Source: Pseudomonadota bacterium (GTDB taxonomy: Bacteria > Pseudomonadota > Alphaproteobacteria > Rhizobiales > Phreatobacteraceae). Taken from it: a stretch of DNA of 5,981 bases. Positions 1 to 5,981 of the stretch are shown piece by piece (within the stretch, counting starts at the first letter, position 1; each line of letters begins with the position of its first letter). A model generated the notes under the pieces. That model was not told where the DNA came from, ran no database searches, and saw only the letters and a list, made by a program, of their open reading frames with translations. The stretch covers positions 1-5,981 of the forward strand of contig JAEZGJ010000318.1 of NCBI GenBank assembly GCA_023416965.1, given 5' to 3'. Both the position numbers and the translations under genes were made by a program.

Positions 1-2
1 AC

Positions 3-1307
3 GTCACGGTCCGCGGCACGCTCGACGCCGCCCTCGCCAATGCCCGGCTCGCCGGCTCGGGCCAGCGCATCGCCGGCCGCCTCGCCATCGACGGGGCGCT
101 GCGCGGCACGGCCACCAGCCCCGACATCCGGGGCGCCGCCACCCTCTCCGGCGGCTCCTTCTCCGATCCGCTGAACGGCGTCGCCTTCACCGCCGTGGAA
201 GGACGCTTCACCGGGCGCGGCACGGACATCGTGGTGGAGCGCCTGACCGGCCGGGCGAAGAACGGCGGCACCGTCTCGGTCACCGGCCGAATCGACGCCG
301 ACCCGCTGCGCGGCTTCCCGGCCGATCTGCGCATCGCTGCGCGCAATGCCGAGCTCGTCTCCAGCGACATCGTGCAGCTGACCGCGAGCCTCGACCTCGC
401 CGTTTCCGGCCCGCTGGCGACGACGCCCCGCCTTTCGGGCCGCATCGACGTCGCTACCCTCGAGGTACGCGTGCCGGATCGACTGCCCTCCACGGTGGAA
501 CCTCTGCGTGATGCCCGCCATGTGCGGCCGCCGCCGCAGACGCGCGCGCGCCTCGCCCAGATCGCCCGTCAGCGGGCGGCGGCCAGCCGCCGCGGCGGCG
601 CTCCCTTCAACGCAACGCTGGATGTCTTCCTCGACGCGCCCGGCCGCGTCTTCGTGCGCGGCCGCGGCATCGACGCCGAGCTCGGCGGCCAGTTGCGCCT
701 CGCCGGCACCACCCGCGATGCCCGCGCCAACGGGGCCTTCGAGCTTCGGCGCGGCCGGCTGTCGCTCCTGACCCAGCGTCTCGACTTCACCCGCGGCCGC
801 CTGACCTTCGGCGGCGGCGACCTCGTGCCCGACCTCGACTTCGTCGCCGAGACCCGCGCCACCGACATCACCGCCTCCATCGGCATCACCGGCCGGGCGA
901 CGGAGCCGGAATTCACGCTCTCGTCCACCCCGAGCCTGCCGCAGGACGAGGTGCTCTCCCGTCTCCTGTTCCAGCGGGCTGCGGCGGGGCTCTCCCCCTT
1001 CCAGGCGCTGCAGCTCGCCCAGGCGGTGGCGGTGCTCTCGGGAAGCGGCGGCTCGGATGCCTTCGAGGCGACGCGGCGCGCCCTCGGGGTCGACAATCTC
1101 GATGTCACCACCGGCGCCTCCGGCCCGGCGGTGGGCGTCTCGCGGGCCATCAACGAACGTGTCCGCCTCGGCATCCGGACCGGTGCCAAGCCGGAGAACA
1201 GCACGGTGGGCGTCGACATCGACCTCACCCGCCGCATCCGCGTCCAGACCGAACTCGGGGCGGACGGCCGCGCGGCGGTCGGCATCGGCGCCGAGATCGA
1301 ATATTGA
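3..1307 (+). CDS. tamB: TamB-like translocation/assembly module protein, C-terminal part (5' end outside window)
   Basis: The reading frame is open from base 3 with no stop, so this is the last 434 residues of a larger gene; TamB proteins usually exceed 1,000 residues. The GTG at 195 lies inside it and is not a start. TamB is an inner-membrane-anchored periplasmic protein that spans the envelope and works with the Omp85 protein TamA, and is implicated in lipid transport and outer-membrane protein insertion. The sequence shows short alternating polar/hydrophobic beta strands with frequent Gly (such as GAFELRRGRLSLL and LDFTRGRLTFGGG), the usual DUF490/TamB C-terminal pattern. Next comes the conserved segment SSTPSLPQDEVLSRLLF, a helical stretch rich in Ala and Gln (LSPFQALQLAQAVAVLSG), and a final beta region ending in the aromatic residue of EIEY, which resembles an outer-membrane beta-signal. 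A tamA-type gene may lie upstream, out of view. Family assignment is confident; the TamA partnership is inferred from the family. Confidence 0.9.
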   Translation, partial: VTVRGTLDAALANARLAGSGQRIAGRLAIDGALRGTATSPDIRGAATLSGGSFSDPLNGVAFTAVEGRFTGRGTDIVVERLTGRAKNGGTVSVTGRIDADPLRGFPADLRIAARNAELVSSDIVQLTASLDLAVSGPLATTPRLSGRIDVATLEVRVPDRLPSTVEPLRDARHVRPPPQTRARLAQIARQRAAASRRGGAPFNATLDVFLDAPGRVFVRGRGIDAELGGQLRLAGTTRDARANGAFELRRGRLSLLTQRLDFTRGRLTFGGGDLVPDLDFVAETRATDITASIGITGRATEPEFTLSSTPSLPQDEVLSRLLFQRAAAGLSPFQALQLAQAVAVLSGSGGSDAFEATRRALGVDNLDVTTGASGPAVGVSRAINERVRLGIRTGAKPENSTVGVDIDLTRRIRVQTELGADGRAAVGIGAEIEY

Positions 1308-1327
1308 GGCCGCCGCCCGAGGCGGCC
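1308..1327. terminator. Possible bidirectional hairpin between convergent genes
   Basis: A perfect 7-bp inverted repeat (GGCCGCC, six-base loop, GGCGGCC) fills most of the 24-base gap between the tamB stop and the stop of the opposite-strand membrane-protein gene. The position suits a terminator shared by both transcripts. Neither side carries a clear U-tract (CCGGCTCATTT on the plus side), so factor-independent termination would be weak. It may instead be an RNA 3'-end stabiliser. Confidence 0.4.
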
Positions 1328-1331
1328 CGGC

Positions 1332-2033
1332 TCATTTCAGGAACTGGCCGCCCGCCACCATGAGCAGGGGGACGGGAAGAGCCGCGATGGCGGTGGCCAG
1401 CAGGAAACGGTCGGGCCTGAACATGCCGCTCATGCCGGCGATGAGCGCTATGCCGCCGCCGCCACCGATCAGCGCATTGCCCGGCATGTTCACTGCGGCG
1501 ATCAGGGTGAGGTCGCGATGGTCGACGAGCAGGCGCGCGACCCGGTTCGGTGCGGTCTCGACCAGGGCCTCGACGCGCTCCTGGGGGGACATGGCACCGA
1601 GCCGCCGCACCATCTCGCTCGCCGGCCTGAGCCCGACAAAGTCGAAAATGGCCGCCAGGCGGTCGAGTGGGACGCAGCGGCCGACGACATAGGAAATGGT
1701 GAGGGCGACGATGGTCGCGAGATAGACCGGCAGCGCCACCGCCGCTCCGAAGATGGCGAACAGTGCCAGGCAGACCTCGATGCCGGGAACGAAGGGTACG
1801 GCCAGCAGGGCGATGAAGAGCATGAGGCCGAAGCCGAGCACCAGGCGGGCGGTCGGATCATCGAGGTTCATCAGGTCGAGGCCGAGGTTCTGCTGCACCC
1901 AGCGGCCGGCAAAATGACCGCCCACCAGGATGAGTGCATAGCCGGCGAGAAGGGCGGCGACCCGCAGCCATCGTGGGACGGACACCCCCGACAGAACCTG
2001 CGGGCGCGTAATGACGTCCTGGCGTTCGCTCAC
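1332..2033 (-). CDS. Polytopic membrane protein, possibly VTT/DedA-like, function unknown
   Basis: The gene encodes 233 residues from a GTG start; a GGAG on the minus strand (2043-2046) sits nine bases upstream. Hydrophobic segments lie at about residues 23-42, 63-82, 84-118, 174-203 and 208-230. A charged central region (about 119-173, with LRPASEMVRRLGAMSPQER) probably lies in the cytoplasm or at the membrane surface. Two Gly/Pro-rich re-entrant-like motifs are visible: VPFVPGIEV (about 79-87) and NMPGNALIGGGGG (about 182-194). Paired motifs of this type, and their placement, recall VTT-domain proteins (DedA/TVP38/TMEM64), some of which act in lipid scrambling or undecaprenyl-phosphate recycling. 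The match is by eye and weak, so I give no symbol and no reaction. The gene stands alone: it converges on tamB and follows the groESL terminator on the same strand. The start is uncertain, because no in-frame ATG occurs before codon 55. Confidence 0.75.
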   Translation of the reverse strand: MSERQDVITRPQVLSGVSVPRWLRVAALLAGYALILVGGHFAGRWVQQNLGLDLMNLDDPTARLVLGFGLMLFIALLAVPFVPGIEVCLALFAIFGAAVALPVYLATIVALTISYVVGRCVPLDRLAAIFDFVGLRPASEMVRRLGAMSPQERVEALVETAPNRVARLLVDHRDLTLIAAVNMPGNALIGGGGGIALIAGMSGMFRPDRFLLATAIAALPVPLLMVAGGQFLK

Positions 2034-2098
2034 TGTCGGCGGCTCCGAACCGGGGGAAGAAGGCTGTCACGGCGCGGGCCGGAAGCGAGGGGGAAACT

Positions 2099-2116
2099 GG
2101 AACGCGATACCGTTCC
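2099..2116. repeat. Short inverted repeat upstream of the membrane-protein gene
   Basis: A 6-bp perfect inverted repeat (GGAACG, six-base spacer, CGTTCC) lies about 66 bases upstream of the GTG start of the 233-residue membrane-protein gene. With one bulged base the arms extend to CTGG-AACG/CGTT-CCAG on the minus strand. The position would suit an operator or a leader hairpin. No recognised regulator motif matches, and the arms are short enough to occur by chance. Confidence 0.3.
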
Positions 2117-2189
2117 CAGAGCAAGGCCATAACAGGGCGGAGACATGGCGGAGGGCTGCGGCATTTTGCTCCTCCCCCCGCGCGCGCTG

Positions 2190-2225
2190 AAAAAGGCAAG
2201 GGCGCCGCGGTCTCCCGCGACGCCC
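2190..2225 (-). terminator. Intrinsic terminator of the groES-groEL operon
   Basis: Read on the minus strand, 25 bases after the groEL stop, there is an 11-bp stem: GGGCGTCGCGG pairs with CCGCGGCGCCC, with a single G-U wobble. The stem closes on a GAGA tetraloop (GNRA class) and is followed by TTGCCTTTTTC. A strong GC stem, small stable loop and U-tract together make a textbook Rho-independent terminator. It should limit read-through from the abundant chaperonin transcript into the same-strand membrane-protein gene downstream. Confidence 0.88.
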
Positions 2226-2250
2226 GGGATTGCTCCCGTGATGGCCTGTC

Positions 2251-3879
<1,629 letters not shown>

Positions 3880-3935
3880 GGTTCCTCACTCCTTGGATTG
3901 AGACGTTGAGGGATGATGGGTGGACAAGGGCCCGC

Positions 3936-4250
3936 TCAGGCGGCCTTCTTCAGGTTCGCCGACGCCTCGACGATGCCCATGATGTCGCTCTCCTTCATGA
4001 TCAGGTAGTCGACACCGTCGATCTTCACCTCGGTGCCGGACCACTTGCCGAAGAGCACGACGTCGCCCGCCTTCACGTCCAGCGGCACCAGTTCGCCGCG
4101 CTCGTTGCGTCCGCCCGGGCCGACGGCGATCACCTCGCCCTCCTGCGGCTTCTCCTTGGCGGTGTCGGGGATGATGATGCCGCCGCGGGTCTTCTCCTCG
4201 GCGTCGATGCGCCGGACGACGACACGGTCATGCAGTGGCCGAAACTTCAT
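3936..4250 (-). CDS. groS: Co-chaperonin GroES (Hsp10)
   Basis: This is the heptameric lid of the GroEL folding chamber, 104 residues, slightly longer than the usual 95-97. The N-terminal FRPLHDRVVVRR (3-14) is the family signature. The mobile loop runs about residues 17-35, and its hydrophobic tripeptide at 25-27 (III, followed by Pro28) is the part that docks on the GroEL apical domain. The roof hairpin is GGRNERGELVP. The core strands VKAGDVVLFGKWSGTEVKIDG and YLIMKESDIMGIV follow the family pattern. The extra length is a short Ala/Lys tail (EASANLKKAA). GGAGGAAC on the minus strand just before the ATG is a strong ribosome binding site. It is the first gene of the groES-groEL operon, controlled by the upstream CIRCE. 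Confidence 0.98.
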   Translation of the reverse strand: MKFRPLHDRVVVRRIDAEEKTRGGIIIPDTAKEKPQEGEVIAVGPGGRNERGELVPLDVKAGDVVLFGKWSGTEVKIDGVDYLIMKESDIMGIVEASANLKKAA

Positions 4251-4388
4251 GAGTTCCTCCAGGTCTTGATCATCGCATGTGGATGGGCGGGACCCGATGC
4301 GAGGACCGGCGCGCGGCGGCGCCGGGCGCCTCCGGCATCCCGTCCGGGCGATGAGGTAGGAAAGCCGATTTTGGCCCGCAAGACCCTG
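4251..4388 (-). other. groES 5' leader/upstream segment
   Basis: About 138 bases separate the CIRCE from the groES start. On the minus strand the segment is GC-rich and includes a doubled GGCGCC element. Near the start codon a 6-bp inverted repeat (TCGCAT/ATGCGA; plus-strand arms 4273-4278 and 4297-4302) sits just upstream of the Shine-Dalgarno sequence at 4255-4261. Most of this is probably transcribed leader, but I could not place the transcription start. No ORF with coding character is visible here. Confidence 0.4.
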
Positions 4389-4415
4389 TCAGCACTTTTT
4401 TCTGATGAGTGCTAA
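4389..4415 (-). promoter_or_regulatory. CIRCE element (HrcA operator) of groESL
   Basis: On the minus strand this reads TTAGCACTC, nine bases, AAGTGCTGA. The CIRCE consensus is TTAGCACTC-N9-GAGTGCTAA: the first arm is perfect, the second differs at two positions, and the spacer is exactly nine. CIRCE is the binding site of the HrcA repressor, whose activity depends on GroEL, giving feedback control of groESL. A TTGAAA hexamer (plus-strand 4424-4429 reads TTTCAA) just upstream on the minus strand could be the -35 region, but I see no convincing -10 at a suitable distance, so the promoter itself is not called. No clear RpoH-type promoter is visible either. Confidence 0.93.
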
Positions 4416-4496
4416 CAGACTGATTTCAATGGCGAAATGGAACTTTTCCCTTGCCTCGGCGCTGATGTTGCGCTGCGATTGGATTCGTCATCCGGC

Positions 4497-4504
4497 AAAG
4501 GAGG
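4497..4504 (+). promoter_or_regulatory. Ribosome binding site that sets the usg start
   Basis: AAAGGAGG lies seven bases before the ATG at 4512. It is an almost ideal Shine-Dalgarno sequence at ideal spacing, so the usg protein starts at 4512 and not at the in-frame alternative at 4437, which has no such site and would add residues unlike the family. Confidence 0.85.
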
Positions 4505-4511
4505 TTCACGC

Positions 4512-4781
4512 ATGGCATCGGCAGATTTCGCCCGCCAGATGGAGGGCTACGGGCTGACCACGGCAGGCATTCTCTACCGCCTTCCCGACCACCCGGCCAT
4601 CCTGCAGGAATATGTCTGGCAGGCCTATGACCTCGCCCCCCGCTTTCCCGAACTGAAGCGCTTCCTCGCCTTCTGGCAGGCCAAGCTGGAGGGCAAGCTC
4701 TACCGGGTGACGGTGGCGCACAAGGACCTGATCGGGCCGAGCGAGATGCGCGCCGTCGGCAGCGAGTTCCGCCTCCACTGA
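4512..4781 (+). CDS. usg: Usg family protein, function unknown
   Basis: This encodes 89 residues. The sequence matches my recollection of the Usg family, a small cytoplasmic protein nearly confined to alphaproteobacteria: FARQMEGYGLTTAGILYRLPDHP at the N-terminus (6-28), then YVWQAYDLAPRFPELKRFLAFWQ (about 34-56) and a closing segment ending in FRLH. The gene was named for lying upstream of trpF in Caulobacter, and databases label it a probable subunit of phosphoribosylanthranilate isomerase. That label rests on gene position, and no catalytic motif is visible here. No trp gene is present in this window: the neighbours are divergent groES and downstream imuA. The protein has no signal peptide or membrane segment. 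A weak TTGCCT (4451) with TGCGAT 17 bases later could be its promoter. A hairpin follows the stop. Confidence 0.9.
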   Translation: MASADFARQMEGYGLTTAGILYRLPDHPAILQEYVWQAYDLAPRFPELKRFLAFWQAKLEGKLYRVTVAHKDLIGPSEMRAVGSEFRLH

Positions 4782-4790
4782 ACACGCCAT

Positions 4791-4834
4791 GGCAAGGACC
4801 CGCGGCTGCCTCCGCGGGTCTGCCCTGGGCTTTT
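4791..4834 (+). terminator. Hairpin terminator after usg
   Basis: A perfect 9-bp stem (GACCCGCGG/CCGCGGGTC with a six-base loop) begins 15 bases after the usg stop. A further four pairs (GGCA/TGCC) extend it across a two-base bulge. TTTT follows about six bases beyond the extended stem. The stem is strong but the U-tract is short and displaced, so termination may be partial. It separates usg from the imuA transcription unit. Confidence 0.6.
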
Positions 4835-4865
4835 CCTGCTCGCCACAGGGTTGAGTCCCACCGCC

Positions 4866-4896
4866 TTGACTCTCTCCCTGAGAGTCTCTCTCTTAG
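4866..4896 (+). promoter_or_regulatory. Putative imuA promoter
   Basis: TTGACT (4866-4871) matches five of six bases of the -35 consensus. No strong -10 follows; TCTTAG (4891-4896, spacing 19) and TCTCTT (4889-4894, spacing 17) each match three of six. Transcription would then start near 4900-4905, inside the LexA-type box, so bound LexA would block it. Confidence 0.4.
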
Positions 4897-4899
4897 AGA
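4868..4899. repeat. Two overlapping CT/AG palindromes in the imuA promoter
   Basis: GACTCTC (4868-4874) and GAGAGTC (4880-4886) form a perfect 7-bp inverted repeat. TCTCT (4889-4893) and AGAGA (4895-4899) form a second, tighter one. Compared as direct repeats, 4868-4884 and 4882-4898 agree at 14 of 17 positions with a period of 14 bases. The array lies between the candidate -35 and the LexA-type box. It could be a second operator, or only a fortuitous CT-rich tract. Confidence 0.5.
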
Positions 4900-4912
4900 A
4901 CGAAACAGGAAC
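4898..4912 (+). promoter_or_regulatory. LexA (SOS) box of the imuAB cassette
   Basis: The sequence GAACGAAACAGGAAC is GAAC-N7-GAAC, the reverse complement of the direct-repeat LexA box GTTC-N7-GTTC known from alphaproteobacteria. Its position immediately before imuA, a gene widely under LexA control, supports the reading. The second half-site overlaps the probable Shine-Dalgarno AGGA (4907-4910), so the operator ends only four bases before the ATG. Confidence 0.85.
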
Positions 4913-4916
4913 AACC

Positions 4917-5714
4917 ATGACCGCGCGACGCGACACCCTCGCGGCGCTGAAGGGCACCCTTGCGCGTCTCGAGCGGGGGGGTCTGCCCTCGGCGTTGCCG
5001 CAATTCCCCCTCGGCCCCGCCGGACTCGACGCCGCGCTCGGCGGGGGCCTCGGGCGCGCCGCCCTGCACGAGGTCTTCGCCGCGAGCCCCGCCCATAGCC
5101 CCTCCGTCACCGGCTTCGCCCTGGGCCTCGCCCTGCGCGCCGCGCCGGCCGCCCCCGTGGTCTGGATCCGCCAGCGCATGCTCGACCAGGAATTCGGCCG
5201 CCCCTACGGCCACGGCATCGCCGCCCTCGGCCTCGACCCCGCGCGCCTGGTCCTCGTCCGGGTACGCGACGCGGAGGCGGCGCTGAAGGCGACCCACGAC
5301 GCGGCGCGCTGCGGCGCCGTCGGCGTCGTCATCGCCGAGATCTGGGGCGCGCCGAAGGTCCTCGACCTCACCGCCAGCCGGCGCCTGTCGCTGGCCGCCG
5401 CCGAGAGCGGCGTCACCGTCATCGCCACGCGCACCGGCGCGGAGCCCTCAGCCTCCGCCGCCCAGTCGCGCTGGCAGGTGCGGGCCATGGCCTCGGAGGC
5501 GGCCGAGGGCGGCCTGCCGGGCCTGCCGGCCTTCCTCGTCACCCTGCTGCGCCACCGCGCCGGCATTCCTCCCCGCGACTGGCCCATGGAGTGGGATCGT
5601 GAACATGGTCGCTTCCGCGAGCGGACGGCGCTACCTCGCCGTCTGGATGCCCTTCCTGGCGACCGAGCGACTGCGCCGCAGACGCCCGCCCTCCCCTTCC
5701 GGCGCGCCGGATGA
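4917..5714 (+). CDS. imuA: ImuA, SOS mutasome accessory protein (RecA-like)
   Basis: The protein has 265 residues. ImuA belongs to the SOS-induced imuA-imuB-dnaE2 cassette, which bypasses DNA lesions in an error-prone way; it is a distant RecA/SulA-like protein thought to help recruit the complex to DNA. Visible family features are FPLGPAGLDAALGGGLGRAALHEVFA (about 30-55), which aligns with the RecA Walker A region but lacks the GKT motif, so ATP binding is doubtful. VVWIRQRMLDQEFGRPYGHGIAALGLDPARLVLVRVRD follows (about 80-117), then VGVVIAEIWG and the C-terminal WPMEWDREHGRFR. The start is the ATG at 4917: AGGA lies six bases upstream, and earlier in-frame starts such as the TTG at 4851 would translate through the promoter and LexA box. 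The 3' end overlaps imuB by about 110 bases in another frame, implying one transcript and coupled translation. Confidence 0.93.
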   Translation: MTARRDTLAALKGTLARLERGGLPSALPQFPLGPAGLDAALGGGLGRAALHEVFAASPAHSPSVTGFALGLALRAAPAAPVVWIRQRMLDQEFGRPYGHGIAALGLDPARLVLVRVRDAEAALKATHDAARCGAVGVVIAEIWGAPKVLDLTASRRLSLAAAESGVTVIATRTGAEPSASAAQSRWQVRAMASEAAEGGLPGLPAFLVTLLRHRAGIPPRDWPMEWDREHGRFRERTALPRRLDALPGDRATAPQTPALPFRRAG

Positions 5715-5981
5715 GGCCCCCCTCGTCCTCACCGAGAAGGCCGGCGGAGCCCTGCTCCTCGCTGCCGTCGACGCGACGGCGCGTGCCCTCGGTCTCGCCC
5801 CGGGGCAGAAGCTCGCCGATGCCCGCGCCTGCATCCCCGCGCTGGTGGCGATGGAGCACGACCGCAACGCCGACCGGCGCTTCCTGGAGCGTCTCGCCGA
5901 CGCCGCCGACCGCTACACGCCGCTGGTGGCACTGGAGCCGCCCGAAGGCTTCATCCTCGACATCACCGGCTGCGCCCATCT
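5605..5981 (+). CDS. imuB: ImuB, catalytically degenerate Y-family polymerase homologue (3' end outside window)
   Basis: An open frame runs to the right edge, giving 125 complete codons of a protein usually about 500 residues long. ImuB links ImuA, the beta clamp and the DnaE2 polymerase in the SOS mutasome. The N-terminus GRRYLAVWMPFLATERLRR is the ImuB version of Y-family motif 1, with the metal-binding Asp replaced. LVLTEKAGGALLLAAVDATARALGLAPGQKLADARA follows. DRYTPLVALEPPEGFILDITGCAH corresponds to the second catalytic region, where the paired Asp-Glu appears to be lost. Both changes are normal for ImuB, which is not itself an active polymerase. The start may be the ATG at 5605, or an in-frame GTG at 5599 that is better spaced (seven bases) from GGAG at 5588-5591. 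It begins inside imuA. dnaE2 is expected downstream. Confidence 0.92.
   Translation, partial: MVASASGRRYLAVWMPFLATERLRRRRPPSPSGAPDEAPLVLTEKAGGALLLAAVDATARALGLAPGQKLADARACIPALVAMEHDRNADRRFLERLADAADRYTPLVALEPPEGFILDITGCAH

Noticed and set aside
195..197. GTG as the start of the tamB gene
   Set aside because: The frame stays open upstream to the window edge with the same beta-repeat character, so this codon is internal.
569..1285. A 238-codon minus-strand frame opposite tamB
   Set aside because: It gives an Arg/Ser/Pro-rich shadow product, while the plus-strand frame has clear TamB features.
2100..2115. GAAC-N8-GTTC as another SOS box
   Set aside because: The half-sites are inverted and eight bases apart, unlike the direct-repeat N7 motif of alphaproteobacteria or the N4 Gram-positive type.
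1518..2132. A 204-codon plus-strand frame opposite the membrane-protein gene
   Set aside because: Its hydrophilic Gln/Glu/Gly/Arg composition is what the complement of a hydrophobic gene produces. The minus-strand frame has coherent membrane segments.
4437..4511. Upstream in-frame start for usg
   Set aside because: An ideal AAAGGAGG precedes the ATG at 4512, and the extra 25 residues do not fit the family's usual N-terminus.
4851..4916. TTG start for imuA at 4851
   Set aside because: It would place the candidate promoter and LexA box inside the coding region; the ATG at 4917 has a Shine-Dalgarno and matches the family length.

Overview
The window is high-GC DNA with strong G/C third-position bias. 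It most likely comes from an alphaproteobacterium, probably Hyphomicrobiales (Rhizobiales) or a close relative. Supporting signs are a Usg-family protein, an imuA-imuB mutagenesis cassette behind a GAAC-N7-GAAC element (the reverse complement of the alphaproteobacterial LexA box GTTC-N7-GTTC), a CIRCE element at groESL, and a GroEL whose C-terminal tail is short and ends in GGGMDF. Genus-level placement from the sequence alone would be a guess.

Layout: (1) 3-1307, plus strand: the 3' end of a tamB-like gene for outer-membrane biogenesis, truncated by the left edge. (2) 1332-2033, minus strand, convergent with tamB: a 233-residue polytopic membrane protein with weak resemblance to the VTT/DedA/TVP38 families. 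A 7-bp hairpin lies in the 24-base gap between the two stop codons. (3) 2034-2250: intergenic, holding a strong intrinsic terminator for groESL and a small inverted repeat upstream of the membrane-protein gene. (4) 2251-4250, minus strand: the groES-groEL chaperonin operon, with a CIRCE (HrcA operator) about 140 bases upstream of groES. (5) 4512-4781, plus strand, divergent from groES: usg, a small alphaproteobacterial protein of unknown function. (6) 4782-4916: a hairpin after usg, then a promoter region with two overlapping CT/AG palindromes and a LexA-type box just before the next start codon. (7) 4917-5714 and 5605-5981 (running off the right edge), plus strand: imuA and imuB, overlapping by about 110 bases. 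They encode two accessory proteins of the SOS translesion-synthesis mutasome; dnaE2 would be expected downstream, outside the window.

Functionally the window joins two stress circuits on opposite strands: heat shock and protein folding (HrcA/CIRCE-groESL) and DNA-damage mutagenesis (LexA-imuAB), separated by usg. Every gene except the VTT-like one belongs to a described family. I see no evidence of a wholly new system, no mobile element, no CRISPR array and no tRNA or rRNA. The most useful leads are the palindrome array beside the LexA box, the long imuA/imuB overlap, the unclassified membrane protein, and usg sitting away from trp genes and divergent from groESL.
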